Below are positions 7,429-15,989 of a DNA stretch of 64,000 nt, piece by piece (position 1 is the stretch's first letter; each line of letters opens with the position of its first letter). The stretch covers positions 372,001 to 436,000 of the forward strand of contig WRLT01000001.1 in the NCBI GenBank assembly GCA_009777485.1, given 5' to 3'. The notes beneath the pieces are model-generated. The model was not told the DNA's origin. It made no database searches and was given only the letters and a program-made list of their open reading frames with translations. Both the position numbers and the translations under genes were made by a program. Origin of the DNA: Bacillota bacterium. Lineage in GTDB: Bacteria > Bacillota > Clostridia > Christensenellales > Pumilibacteraceae.

Positions 7429-8034
7429 ATGAAAGTAAAGCCTGTGCTGCGGGCGGTAAAGCCTGCGTACCCCGACAAGTATCAAATAGAATACAATAAA
7501 ACGCTGCTGCAATACCGTCCGAAAAGCTGGCTGAAAAAGCCGCTTGCGGGTTTGGCACTAACTGCACTACTTAGTGCGGGGCTTTCGGGCTGTTATATAG
7601 GCGGCTGGGGAGAAACGTCGGGAGAACCGTCGCCGCCTAATATCTACCACGTTTCCGATGCGGACGCATTGCGGATTTTATCGGAGGAGTTTGAAAAAGC
7701 GGGCTTTATTTTTGTAGAGGGCAATGCCTCTGAATCGGCGGATTTTGAGTTTGATGCACATATTATAAAAGACGAAAGCACGGTTGATGTAGAATATGTT
7801 TCTATCGACGATGTATGGGACGGTAAGTATTTTGGCGTTACAACTGGATACTTTTCCCCCAAACTGGATGCGGAAGCATTGCGGCAGCAACACCCCGATG
7901 CCGCCGTTTTTAACGACCCGATGCCCTATATTAACGAAACCGAAGAAATAGCCCGCCAAAATGCCGAAGAGGAAATCCGTCGTCAGGTGTTGGATTTTAT
8001 CGCGTGGTTGGCCGCCGTAAGCGCGGAGGGTTAG
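7429..8034 (+). CDS. Unrecognised lipoprotein-like partner of the radical-SAM enzyme
   Basis: The protein has 201 residues. About 37 polar/basic residues (PVLRAVKPAYPDKYQIEYNK) precede a hydrophobic segment (residues 38-54) that ends in a lipobox-like LSGC (Cys55), so the signal is unusually far from the N-terminus. The rest is acidic with an ALRILSEEFEKAGFIF motif and a Pro/Gly/Ser-rich stretch after the Cys. No catalytic motif is visible. The start has GGAGG 6 nt upstream. The next gene's ribosome site (GGAGGG) lies in its last codons, so the pair is coupled. Possible roles: substrate or precursor of the radical-SAM protein, or a membrane-anchored partner. Both are inference from adjacency. 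Confidence 0.7.
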   Translation: MKVKPVLRAVKPAYPDKYQIEYNKTLLQYRPKSWLKKPLAGLALTALLSAGLSGCYIGGWGETSGEPSPPNIYHVSDADALRILSEEFEKAGFIFVEGNASESADFEFDAHIIKDESTVDVEYVSIDDVWDGKYFGVTTGYFSPKLDAEALRQQHPDAAVFNDPMPYINETEEIARQNAEEEIRRQVLDFIAWLAAVSAEG

Positions 8035-8039
8035 GCGAA

Positions 8040-9149
8040 ATGCACTACACGCTGCACTTAACCTCCGCGTGCAATATGCGCTGCGCCTATTGTTATGTAA
8101 AAAGCGGCGGCGGTGTAATGCGGTTTGAAACGGCTAAACAGGTATTAGATACTGCCGTATCCCAAAAGCAGCCAAAGACGGGTATTGCGTTTTTCGGCGG
8201 AGAACCGCTGTTACATAAGGATTTAATTAAGCAAATTGTGTCTTATGCGCGCGGGCTTTCACAAAATTCGGGCTGTAAATTTTATTTTAAGCTTACCACA
8301 AACGGCCTAATGCTAGATGAGGAGTTTGTGCGGTTTTGTAAAGGGGAAAATATTTTTACCGCTATATCGTTAGACGGCGTGCGGCAAGCGCACGATTTGC
8401 ACCGAAAGGACGCGCACGGAAACGGCACGTTTGAAAGGGTGGAAAGTGCGGCCAGTGCGTTGCTTGCGCACCTGCCTAATTCGCCCGTTATGCTTACGCT
8501 TAACCCCGACACGGTGCGCTATTATGCCGAATCGGTGCGCTATTTAAAAAAGCTGGGGTTTGTGTATATCTTTTGCGGGCTTAATTATAGTGCAGAATGG
8601 CAAAGCGCGCATATGCGGCAGCTTAAAGGGCAGTATAAAAAGCTTGCCGAATTTTATTATGAAAATACGCTTGCAGAGGTTAAATTTTATTTAAGTCCGT
8701 TTGAAAATAAAATCGGCAGCCATATCAACAACCGCACCTACCGTCAGGAACGCTGCGAACTGGGCAAAAATCAGCTTTCGGTTGCCTCAGACGGCGCACT
8801 CTATCCGTGCTTAGAATTTGTAGACGACCCTCAATATAAGATAGGCGATGTGTTTAGCGGCGTAGATGAGGGCTTAGTGCAGCAGTTGTTTAATCAAAGT
8901 AAAGCCGAAAGCCCCGATTGCATGGCCTGCGCTATCCGTGCGCGGTGCAACCATGCTTGCGCGTGTCAAAATAAACGCGCAACGGGCGCGGTAAACCGTG
9001 TTTCTGCCGCGTTGTGCCGACACGAACAAATTCTATTGCCGATTGCCGACAAGCTTGCCAAACGTCTGTACCGCAAACGCAGCGGTCAGTTTATCCAAAA
9101 GCATTATAACGAATTCTACCCGATTTTATCTATATTAGAGGATAGGTAG
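8040..9149 (+). CDS. Radical SAM/SPASM peptide-maturase-like enzyme
   Basis: The protein has 369 residues from ATG 8040, with GGAGGG upstream; an upstream in-frame ATG at 8004 lies inside the previous gene and lacks a ribosome site. The CNMRCAYC cluster (Cys11, 15, 18) binds the 4Fe-4S cluster of radical SAM enzymes, followed by AFFGGEPLL and ISLDG motifs. The C-terminal third is a SPASM/twitch domain: CELGKNQ, DGALYPCLEF, then CMACAIRARCNHACACQN, for auxiliary clusters. SPASM enzymes typically modify peptides or act as anaerobic sulfatase maturases. With the coupled lipoprotein-like gene it may form a modification pair. No transporter or peptidase follows. Confidence 0.85.
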   Translation: MHYTLHLTSACNMRCAYCYVKSGGGVMRFETAKQVLDTAVSQKQPKTGIAFFGGEPLLHKDLIKQIVSYARGLSQNSGCKFYFKLTTNGLMLDEEFVRFCKGENIFTAISLDGVRQAHDLHRKDAHGNGTFERVESAASALLAHLPNSPVMLTLNPDTVRYYAESVRYLKKLGFVYIFCGLNYSAEWQSAHMRQLKGQYKKLAEFYYENTLAEVKFYLSPFENKIGSHINNRTYRQERCELGKNQLSVASDGALYPCLEFVDDPQYKIGDVFSGVDEGLVQQLFNQSKAESPDCMACAIRARCNHACACQNKRATGAVNRVSAALCRHEQILLPIADKLAKRLYRKRSGQFIQKHYNEFYPILSILEDR

Positions 9150-9186
9150 GGTTTTACTAATCTGAAATATCGTAGGAGGAAAAACT

Positions 9187-9684
9187 ATGTGTTTTTTTAA
9201 AAAAACAAACTATGCTGAAAAATTACATTTGAGCTTATTGGATACAGTAAAGCAAAATGGCATAAAAAGAGTTAAAACAGATTTTTTATCTTTTGACTTA
9301 CTATATTTCATCAAATCTGACAAGTGGTTTGGATTTACTTTTCATAATGACCCTCGTGATAATTTTGTTCAAATCCGTATCGGCAAATTATATCATGTCA
9401 AAGATGTTATGCCTAGACTTTTTATAACGGGCGCATATACTGACTACATAAGGAAATTAAATTTAGATGGCGTTTTAAGTTCAAAAATACCTATATTAGA
9501 ACCTTTGCAAAACATTAAAGAAGTAATTAAAATAGTAGAAGAAACTTTCAAAACAATAATAGAGCATATCCATTTAGAAATTCAAGATAAAGAAAAAGAA
9601 AGACTGCAATCTTACTTAAAAAGAGAAATAAAAGATATAAACGAATTAAAACAACTCGATACAAAAACCATTATTCTTGAATAA
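9187..9684 (+). CDS. Hypothetical protein
   Basis: The protein has 165 residues, AT-rich coding, with a strong ribosome site (AGGAGGAAAAACT before ATG 9187). The N-terminal half looks alpha/beta, with aromatic strands (DLLYFIKSDKWFGFTFHND). The C-terminal ~70 residues are Lys/Glu-rich and likely a coiled coil. No signal peptide or membrane segment. I do not recognise the family. It follows the radical-SAM gene by 37 bp on the same strand, but its base composition differs, so it may be a separate insertion. Confidence 0.6.
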   Translation: MCFFKKTNYAEKLHLSLLDTVKQNGIKRVKTDFLSFDLLYFIKSDKWFGFTFHNDPRDNFVQIRIGKLYHVKDVMPRLFITGAYTDYIRKLNLDGVLSSKIPILEPLQNIKEVIKIVEETFKTIIEHIHLEIQDKEKERLQSYLKREIKDINELKQLDTKTIILE

Positions 9685-9704
9685 AAATTTTTCCTAGTTT
9701 GTGC

Positions 9705-10589
9705 TTACTTACTTCTTAGATGGCGTATGGCGGCGGTGGCGGCGGTGGCGCCGTCTGCGCAGGCGGTTATGATTTGTTTAAGGGGCGCGGCGCGCACATC
9801 GCCCGCGCAAAATACGCCGCTGCTATTGGTGCGGCAATTTTTATCGGTGCTGATAAAGCCGTGCTTATCGGTTTTTATGATTTGCTTAAAGAGTTCGCTG
9901 TTCGGCGCGCTGCCTAGCGTAACAAATAAACCGCTTACGTTTAATGTGCGCTTTTCGCCGTGCGGGGTTTGTAGCGTTATGGATTCTAACGCGTCGTTTC
10001 CCGAAAGCTTGACGATTTGGGCGTTAGGGATTACTTCGGCATTTTTAAACCGCGAAAAGCCTTGAATGCTTTTGGAAACGATGTACAGCTTGCGTACAAA
10101 CGGCGCAAGGTACGCCGCCGCGCTTTGCGCTTTTAACGCGTCCCCTACTACCGCAACATCCTTTCCTTTAAAAAACGCGCCCTCGCAAGAAGTGCAGTAG
10201 CTTACGCCGAAGCCCTCAAAGCGCGCCTCGTCGGCTATGCCTAGCGTTTTTGCGCCCTTGCCTGTGGCGATAATCAGCGCGTTTGCGGCGTAGGTTTCGC
10301 CGTTTACGCTAACGGTTTTTTTATGCGGCGTTAGCTGCGCGCTTTGTACCGTGCCGTATACAAATTGCGCGCCTGCCGCCTCTGCCGCGCTGTGCATACG
10401 GCGGGCTAAATCCGCGCCTGTGATGAAGGTAAACGCGGGAAAATTTTCAATCGCGGCTGCGTGCAGCATTTGACCGCCGCAAGCGGACTTTTCCGCAACT
10501 AAGGTTTTTAGCGATGCGCGGGCGGCATACAGCGCGGCCGTAAGCCCTGCCGGGCCTGCGCCGATTATGATTACATCAAAGGATTTCAT
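9705..10589 (-). CDS. trxB: Thioredoxin reductase
   Basis: TrxB passes electrons from NADPH through FAD to thioredoxin. The 294 residues show the N-terminal FAD-binding motif IIIGAGPAGLTAALYAAR, the redox pair CTSC in SYCTSCEGAFF, the NAD(P) motif VAVVGDALKAQSAA (a degenerate GxGxxA), and the C-terminal GVFCAGDVR that contacts FAD. Length and order fit low-Mr bacterial TrxB. In the second Rossmann motif VVGDALKA replaces the usual VVGGGDSA, so cofactor preference may differ from NADPH. It ends convergently with the hypothetical gene at 9684 and is preceded by a family-B repeat. Confidence 0.9.
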   Translation of the reverse strand: MKSFDVIIIGAGPAGLTAALYAARASLKTLVAEKSACGGQMLHAAAIENFPAFTFITGADLARRMHSAAEAAGAQFVYGTVQSAQLTPHKKTVSVNGETYAANALIIATGKGAKTLGIADEARFEGFGVSYCTSCEGAFFKGKDVAVVGDALKAQSAAAYLAPFVRKLYIVSKSIQGFSRFKNAEVIPNAQIVKLSGNDALESITLQTPHGEKRTLNVSGLFVTLGSAPNSELFKQIIKTDKHGFISTDKNCRTNSSGVFCAGDVRAAPLKQIITACADGATAATAAIRHLRSK

Positions 10590-10630
10590 TTATTTTTCGT
10601 TGCCTTTCTGATCCGTATGATTTCGTGGAT

Positions 10631-10752
10631 GTGCTTTCTTTCCACCCTGTCAGGCTTGCGCCTGCCACCCCTCAAGAGGGGAATTTTTCTTCGGTGTGTT
10701 TTTGCGGCTAAAGCCGCCGCGTCGCGCCTCAAAGAGGGGAATTTTTTAACGG
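10631..10752. repeat. Dispersed palindromic repeat, family B copy 1
   Basis: Two units, each ending in TCAA(A)GAGGGGAATTTTT: the first begins CTTTCTTTCCACCC and contains a CAGGC/GCCTG hairpin; the second begins CGGTGTGTTTTTGCGGC, with a GCGGCTAAAGCCGC hairpin. Similar copies occur at 34.3 kb and 38.1 kb. It fills the gap between trxB and the YpeB-like gene. Confidence 0.65.
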
Positions 10753-10767
10753 CTATTTATTTAATAA

Positions 10768-11367
10768 CTAATAAAATCTGCCGCCGCCGCCGAAGCGTGA
10801 ATTTGGCCTTCTTGTGCCGTAGGAACGCATGCCTGCTGCGTCTGAATATAGGCCCTCTATGTCGCCCATGTATCCGTCTGCGCCGCCTTCTATGCCTGCG
10901 CAGCGGCTGTAATTAAAGCACCAATCGCCCACGCGGTTGAGGTAGGCGTGCGCGGCGGCGGTTTCTGCCTCGTTAAGGGCAAGGCTGGCAAGCGAAATAC
11001 GGGCGGTTTCGGCGTGGCGGAACGTTTCGGTTGCAAAGGCGGGGTCGTATGCGTATGGTTCGGACACGCCGCGCAGCCGCGAAAAATTGTTTTCGATACC
11101 CGTAACCGCCGTATTATAGCTGTTAAACGAATTTTGATAAAAATCGTCGTAGCCCGTTTGATACCCCATAAACGCGCGGTTTGCCGTAATCAGCCCCGCA
11201 AGCATCGCGCCGAATAAAAAGACGGACGCGCAAATTAGCAAAGTAAATCGCCCTTTCGGCTTTTGCGGTTCTAGCACCACCGTTTCGGGCATTTCGGACG
11301 TTTCTGTTTCTGCCTCTGTTTCTGTTTTTGCCGCCGTTTCATCGTTTTTATTTTCTGTTTCTTCCAT
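10768..11367 (-). CDS. YpeB-like N-terminal domain protein
   Basis: The protein has 199 residues. An acidic Thr/Glu-rich cytoplasmic N-terminus is followed by a single membrane segment (about residues 44-63, LLICASVFLFGAMLAGLI). The following helical region has a YNTAVTGIENNFSRLRG segment and ends in NRVGDWCFNYSR, which resembles the N-terminal domain of YpeB, the partner of the spore cortex hydrolase SleB. A full YpeB has about 450 residues with C-terminal PepSY domains; this one stops after the N-terminal domain and ends in a Gly/Arg tail (RFGGGGRFY). It follows spoIIR by 16 bp, so a sporulation role is likely. The family assignment is tentative. Confidence 0.55.
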   Translation of the reverse strand: MEETENKNDETAAKTETEAETETSEMPETVVLEPQKPKGRFTLLICASVFLFGAMLAGLITANRAFMGYQTGYDDFYQNSFNSYNTAVTGIENNFSRLRGVSEPYAYDPAFATETFRHAETARISLASLALNEAETAAAHAYLNRVGDWCFNYSRCAGIEGGADGYMGDIEGLYSDAAGMRSYGTRRPNSRFGGGGRFY

Positions 11368-11383
11368 AGTATTTCTCCTTTGC

Positions 11384-11941
11384 TTAAAAGTATTTTTTAA
11401 AAATTTCTGCTATTTTAGATTTATATACCGCGCTGCCCCCGTGCGCCGCTTCGATATAGCACAGCGGCGGATAGATGACGCACCACCAATTGTCTCCGCG
11501 CCCTGCGCCTAACGTGATTACTAGTGCGTCGTAGTAGCCGCTTTGCAGCACAAAGTTTTCGTAGCTTCTTTCGGGGAAAAATTCGTAAGACAAAAACGCG
11601 CGGCTGCGGTACGCAAAGCCTTGTTCGGCAAGATAGGCATCGCACAGCGATTTTATGCGGGGCAGCAGCTTTTCGGTTGCTTGCTTTGCTTCTGATAAAC
11701 ACGTAACCTCGGCAAGCGCGTCCTCTGTAAATTGTGTAACTAGCGTAACTAGGGCAAGCTTAGCGGCTTGGTCGCGCTCCGCGTTAGAGTCGGCGCGGAT
11801 ATGCAGCCGTAACAGCGGTGCAGCGGGGCCTATGGTTTTAGTATGCGGTTCGCACCCCGATAATATTCCGACTGCGGCAACAAACGCGGCCAAAAATAAG
11901 GCTATGTAAACTTTATGTTTCATAGCCCGAATACTTGCCAT
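11384..11941 (-). CDS. spoIIR: Stage II sporulation protein R
   Basis: SpoIIR is made in the forespore under SigF and triggers SpoIIGA to process pro-SigE in the mother cell. The protein has 185 residues: a signal/anchor (YIALFLAAFVAAVGILSGC) and the family motifs LLRLHIRADSNAERDQ near the start, FFPERSYENFVLQSGYYDAL in the middle and GDNWWCVIYPPLCYIE near the C-terminus. Start choice between ATG 11941 and ATG 11923 is open, because neither has a Shine-Dalgarno sequence. A YpeB-like gene follows on the same transcript. Confidence 0.9.
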   Translation of the reverse strand: MASIRAMKHKVYIALFLAAFVAAVGILSGCEPHTKTIGPAAPLLRLHIRADSNAERDQAAKLALVTLVTQFTEDALAEVTCLSEAKQATEKLLPRIKSLCDAYLAEQGFAYRSRAFLSYEFFPERSYENFVLQSGYYDALVITLGAGRGDNWWCVIYPPLCYIEAAHGGSAVYKSKIAEIFKKYF

Positions 11942-11982
11942 CTATCTAAATTTTTATACCCTAACTTAAATAAATATATTTT

Positions 11983-12870
11983 TTAAGATACGGTATTTTT
12001 TATACCTGAATGGATTAATTGTACGGCACGCGCCCACAGCCCGCAAGCTTGCAGCTGCTGCGCCGCCGCTTGTGCAGAGGGTAAATCGGGAAAAAAGCCT
12101 GTGCATGCCGAACCCGAACCCGTAAGCAGTGCCTTTTGCGCGCCCGCGTCTTTTAGCGCGTTTAGCGTATGCGCGATTTGAGGGTTTAATTTAACCGCCG
12201 GGGCGGTAAGCGCGTTATCCATGTGTGTATAAGCGGCGGAACTATCGCCTTTTTTAAGCGCGGCGGTTAAGGCGGTGTTATCGGAGGGTGCAAACATTTT
12301 TTGGGGATACAGCGTATCAAACAAGCCGTAGCACTGCCCCGTAAGCACGCCGTGCGCGCCTTGTGCGATTACCGCATACAGCGGCGCGGCAGATGAAAAA
12401 TGTTCCACACGCCCGCCCGTGCCGCTTACGCGGGCAAAGCCTCCTTGCAGCATGTACGGAACATCTGACCCTGTTGCAAGCGCGGCGGCGGCAATGTCTA
12501 CCCCGCGTTCTGTTAGGTTTAAAAGCTTATCAAGCGCGTATAGAACGGCGGCGGCGTCTACGGACGAACCGCCTAAGCCCGCGCACATCGGAATATTTTT
12601 TTGTATGCAGATATCCGCGCCTTGTACGTGCGGGTACTGCGTCCGCAGCGCGGCAACTGCCCTATTAACCGAATCCGTGCCGTCCGCCTTAATTTCCGCA
12701 CCCGAATAACGCACGTTTACAGCCTTATCGGGGCGCAGTGAAACGCTGACCACATCTGCAATATCCACCGATGCCACTATCATATCTACGGTGTGCATAT
12801 GGTCTTGCACGCCCGTAATATTTAAAGAAAGGTTAATTTTAGCATACGCCTGTACGGTTAAGCTTTGCAC
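11983..12870 (-). CDS. ispE: 4-diphosphocytidyl-2-C-methyl-D-erythritol kinase
   Basis: IspE is the GHMP-family kinase of the non-mevalonate isoprenoid pathway. Motifs: QAYAKINLSLNITG at the start, the ATP loop IPMCAGLGGSSVDAAAVL, and the C-terminal LLTGSGSACTGFF. I place the start at GTG 12870 (about 295 residues, normal for IspE), because SigA promoter elements end 7 nt before it. The frame stays open for another ~170 codons upstream, but that stretch runs through the promoter and into the integrated element and is not coding. There is no Shine-Dalgarno sequence, so a leaderless mRNA is likely. The integrated element at 12882 uses this promoter as its attachment site. Confidence 0.9.
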   Translation of the reverse strand: MQSLTVQAYAKINLSLNITGVQDHMHTVDMIVASVDIADVVSVSLRPDKAVNVRYSGAEIKADGTDSVNRAVAALRTQYPHVQGADICIQKNIPMCAGLGGSSVDAAAVLYALDKLLNLTERGVDIAAAALATGSDVPYMLQGGFARVSGTGGRVEHFSSAAPLYAVIAQGAHGVLTGQCYGLFDTLYPQKMFAPSDNTALTAALKKGDSSAAYTHMDNALTAPAVKLNPQIAHTLNALKDAGAQKALLTGSGSACTGFFPDLPSAQAAAQQLQACGLWARAVQLIHSGIKNTVS

Positions 12871-12877
12871 GGATACA

Positions 12878-12906
12878 AGTATAGCACAACCTTTTAACAA
12901 CTGCAA
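12878..12906 (-). promoter_or_regulatory. ispE promoter, overlapping attL
   Basis: TTGCAG (12906-12901), 17-bp spacer, TATACT (12883-12878) on the minus strand. The -35 and the whole spacer lie inside the 33-bp direct repeat that bounds the element. The right-hand repeat copy has TACCTT in place of the -10. Confidence 0.75.
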
Positions 12907-12914
12907 GCAAATGG
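12882..12914. repeat. attL direct repeat (33 bp)
   Basis: Identical over 33 bp to 23254-23286 (begins TAGCACAACC, ends AAATGG), same orientation. The copies bound a 10.4-kb segment with a tyrosine integrase next to the right copy. Confidence 0.85.
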
Positions 12915-12982
12915 GCATATATGCCGTTAAAATGGCTAAAAATCGTAGTTTTTGGGTGTATGGTGGACTTTCACTCTTAGTA

Positions 12983-12998
12983 TCACGCACACTTTCAC
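12983..12998 (+). other. Putative integrase arm site, left
   Basis: TCACGCACACTTTCAC, 68 bp inside attL. One base different from the right-hand site at 23120 and in the same orientation. Confidence 0.4.
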
Positions 12999-13066
12999 GC
13001 ACAGCGGAAAGAATAATTTTAGAAAGGAGTTTGAAAAGTTTAAGCCGACATTGTTGTAGAAAGAAT

Positions 13067-13093
13067 CGAGTGTTTTTCGGCACTCGGTTTTTT
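13067..13093 (+). terminator. Intrinsic terminator
   Basis: CGAGTG, 8-nt loop, CACTCG followed by GTTTTTT on the plus strand. It lies in the gene-free left end of the element. Confidence 0.6.
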
Positions 13094-13270
13094 CGTCTTT
13101 GTGCTGGCGGTGCGGTGTTGGGGGCTGCTTCGCAGACGCCCCCACAAACCCGCAACCGCCAGCCTAAGCCACGCACAAAATAACCTGAAAAATAACCTTG
13201 CGAGTGTTTCGGCGGAAATCTTCCCAACCCAGCCCGCCCATTTCCGCATTGGGCATAAAAATCATTCGTC

Positions 13271-14329
13271 TTATTTCTTGTCTTTTTTAATCTGTTTTTT
13301 ATCAAAGTCAAGTAAGAATTTATCAAAGTCGCTTTCAAACAATTTATCTTGTATCGGCTTGTATTTTTCAAATTCGCTCTCGGCAAACGATTTGGCTACT
13401 TCGGCAGAAACCTTGCCCAAGTTTTCTAATAAATCCCTCTCATTAAATTGCAAGAACGCATTGAGCCTTTCTTCCCAATCTTTCATTGTCATCGGCACTT
13501 TCCGCTCGGCTTGGTCTATGGCATAAAGCACATACATTTCAACAATCCGATTAAGTCCTGCAAGTTCCGACACTTCTAAATAATTTTTTGCCACCGATAC
13601 ATCACTTTTGACAATTTTGCCTGTTGGGGCTTTTTTCCAAGTAGTTAAGCCCATGTGTTCTTTTTCGGCATCTGCTCTTGTATAAATCAACTCGGCGGCG
13701 GTTTTATGTGTAATTGCAAAATGCAATTTGTTTTGAACCGTAGCATAAAAGTTTTTTGTGTTTTCGCTGTCGGGGTTATAATCTAAACTGGTTGCGTATA
13801 TGTCCGTGATTTTTTGATAAAATCGGCGTTCACTTGTGCGGATTTCTTGCAGTTCTTCCAACAAGTCTTCATAGTATTGGTCATCTAATAACGCACCGTT
13901 TATAAGCCGCTGTTTATCTAAAACCCAACCATGTGTTGTAAACTGTTTCAAAACCCTTGTAGCCCATTGTCTAAACTCTTTTGCCCGTTCACTATTTACA
14001 CGATAGCCAACCGAAATAATTGCCTCTAAGTTGTAAAATTCAATTTGTCTTGTAATTTCTCTTTGACCCTCAATTTCAACTTGTGCAAATTTTGCACAAG
14101 TTGCCCCCTTGTCCAATTCACCCTCGTCATAAATGTTGATTAAATGTTTTGTAATCACACTTCTTTCCACATTGTAAAGTCTAGACAATAACTTTTGTGA
14201 AAGCCAAATGTTTTTATCTCGTACCAAAACATCTATGCCGTCTTGCCCTGCTTGATTGGTAAATATCAAAAATTCAGCGGTTGAGTTTCGCACCATAAGT
14301 TGCTTTGTTTTGATTTTTTCTTTATTCAT
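13271..14329 (-). CDS. RhuM family protein
   Basis: The protein has 352 residues of the virulence-associated RhuM family, common on mobile elements and genomic islands; its biochemical role is not established. The N-terminal half has the family pattern: KNIWLSQKLLSRLYNVERS, then GQREITRQIEFYNLEAIISV, GYRVNSERAKEFRQWATRVL and HGWVLDKQRL. The C-terminal half has a Fic/Doc-like layout (FHFAITH-type HFAITHKTAAELIY) but without the HPFxxGNGR loop. The start overlaps the radical-SAM stop by 8 bases, with a GGGGGAAG ribosome site. It is the last gene of the element's operon. A decayed copy of the same family lies beside attR (23287-23480). Confidence 0.85.
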   Translation of the reverse strand: MNKEKIKTKQLMVRNSTAEFLIFTNQAGQDGIDVLVRDKNIWLSQKLLSRLYNVERSVITKHLINIYDEGELDKGATCAKFAQVEIEGQREITRQIEFYNLEAIISVGYRVNSERAKEFRQWATRVLKQFTTHGWVLDKQRLINGALLDDQYYEDLLEELQEIRTSERRFYQKITDIYATSLDYNPDSENTKNFYATVQNKLHFAITHKTAAELIYTRADAEKEHMGLTTWKKAPTGKIVKSDVSVAKNYLEVSELAGLNRIVEMYVLYAIDQAERKVPMTMKDWEERLNAFLQFNERDLLENLGKVSAEVAKSFAESEFEKYKPIQDKLFESDFDKFLLDFDKKQIKKDKK

Positions 14330-15962
14330 TACTTCCCCCTTGTTTGCCTAGCCGTAGTTTTTCAACAATATCGTTCCTTTTGACAGTATAAAACTCCAAC
14401 ACCGACAATAGTTCCTTGTCTACGGTTAATGCTTTAATGTCCTCAAATTTGTTTGCCCTTATCCACTCATCCAACTGTATTTTTTTATCGCCAGTAACAG
14501 CGTAATAAAGTCGTTCCCATTGAGCGGTTAAACCTGCTTTTTTGCAGTCTTCTCTATAAATAATTAGCGGCTCAGGCATATAAAGAATTTTATTAAACTC
14601 GTCTAAATCTTTTCCAAACGCCGTTTCAAAGAAGGATTTGCCTCTGCCGATTTTGCCTTTCGTAGAATTTAATACCGCCTGAATTGCCCGAATAAATTTT
14701 CTTGACCAATACTTGCCGATGTAATCACGGTTTTTGAAACTATCGTCCTTTTCAAGTTCGCAGACTTTTAACCCTATTGGATGATACTTCATAGGGAAAG
14801 AGTATATAGCCACTTTTAACTCTTCACATAGCCTAACATTCATTGCCAATCTTTGATACAACTCTTCGGGCGTGTCCTTAAAATTATATAACAGATAATT
14901 TGACATATTCTTTATGCCTGCGTTTGCAGCCAGCCTAACCGCATTTTCATATTTGCTTTTCAACTTATAATCATCAAACGCTATCCTTAACGGTCTAATG
15001 TTGATTTCCGCCAATCTTTTGATATTGCTTTCAGTTATCAGCCTTGCATCTATTCCTTGATTAAAATCAACATATCTTTGCCGTTTGCTGTTCGGCAAGT
15101 TTTGCATCGCACCCTTAGCAAACCCCATTTCTATTATTTCGTCAATGATTCTATCAAATGAACTGGATGCCAACACATTGTTATCTAAAAGCAACAAATC
15201 TTTCTTTTGTCCGACATCGTTTTCCTGTGCTAAAATTTGCTCTTTTATGCTAATAAAATCGCTAAATACTGGCTCTAAAATCGGAACAGCGCAAAATTTG
15301 CATTTGTTCGTACAACCCCTTGTTGTATACGCAAAATAGGCATCATTGGCAGGATACTTATATTCAATATGACTAAGAATAGAGTAGTCGAGTGGCTGTT
15401 CATCAACTGATTCCATAGCATTAGGGTATAGTAACTTTGTTTTCTCTAAGTCCAACAATCCTTTAATTGGTTCAATGTCAGTTTCTTCCTTAATTTTAAT
15501 TGGCAAAATCGTTGAGGCAATTCCACCAACAAAGATTTTACCACCTTTCTTAACAAAGTTTTTTGCAAACTTAATTGTATCAACGGTCTTTGTCCAATAG
15601 AAAGTAAACAGTGTTGTTACAAGCACAACATCATATATGCCAAACTGCCTTTTTCTGCATTTTTCTTTTAATTCTCGCAACTGCTCTTTTTGTAAATCGC
15701 TTAGATTTTCTATTTGATCTAATTGGCTTTTCCGTCCCATTGACAAGTATTTGCCTATTTCATCCTTGCGATATTCTAATTCGGGGTTTTTTAATATAAA
15801 CTCGTTGCTAAAAAGACTTATACCGAACTTCCTTAAATCGCCTTTGAAAAATCGCACCTCATAACCTAATTTTTTGTAAAAGGTTGAAAGTTTCATAAGC
15901 CCCATAGGTGGGTACTTATTTCTATATGCAGGTTCTAATAATAAAACTTTACCTTTAATCAT
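14322..15962 (-). CDS. Radical SAM enzyme with B12-binding-like N-terminus
   Basis: The protein has 546 residues. The N-terminal ~170 residues resemble a cobalamin-binding Rossmann domain (VLLLEPAYRNKYPPMGLMKL, later KIFVGGIAS), but the DxHxxG motif for base-off B12 is not evident. The radical SAM core has TTRGCTNKCKFCAVP (Cys217, 221, 224). A Lys-rich insert (about residues 60-105) and a ~150-residue C-terminal extension are unassigned. It sits in an operon with two ParB-like proteins, an SNF2 helicase and a nuclease-like protein (27 bp after the upstream ParB-like gene, 8-base overlap with RhuM). Its role may be modification of a DNA base or a protein; this is inference. Confidence 0.8.
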   Translation of the reverse strand: MIKGKVLLLEPAYRNKYPPMGLMKLSTFYKKLGYEVRFFKGDLRKFGISLFSNEFILKNPELEYRKDEIGKYLSMGRKSQLDQIENLSDLQKEQLRELKEKCRKRQFGIYDVVLVTTLFTFYWTKTVDTIKFAKNFVKKGGKIFVGGIASTILPIKIKEETDIEPIKGLLDLEKTKLLYPNAMESVDEQPLDYSILSHIEYKYPANDAYFAYTTRGCTNKCKFCAVPILEPVFSDFISIKEQILAQENDVGQKKDLLLLDNNVLASSSFDRIIDEIIEMGFAKGAMQNLPNSKRQRYVDFNQGIDARLITESNIKRLAEINIRPLRIAFDDYKLKSKYENAVRLAANAGIKNMSNYLLYNFKDTPEELYQRLAMNVRLCEELKVAIYSFPMKYHPIGLKVCELEKDDSFKNRDYIGKYWSRKFIRAIQAVLNSTKGKIGRGKSFFETAFGKDLDEFNKILYMPEPLIIYREDCKKAGLTAQWERLYYAVTGDKKIQLDEWIRANKFEDIKALTVDKELLSVLEFYTVKRNDIVEKLRLGKQGGSNE

Positions 15963-15989
15963 AAAAACTTTACCTTGTGTTGGATTTGT

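Noticed and set aside
9727-10065. Plus-strand frames over trxB
   Set aside because: Antisense shadow of a clear thioredoxin reductase.
12871-13386. Open frame extending ispE upstream by about 170 codons
   Set aside because: It crosses the ispE promoter, the att repeat and the element's left end, has no family similarity and would make IspE far too long.
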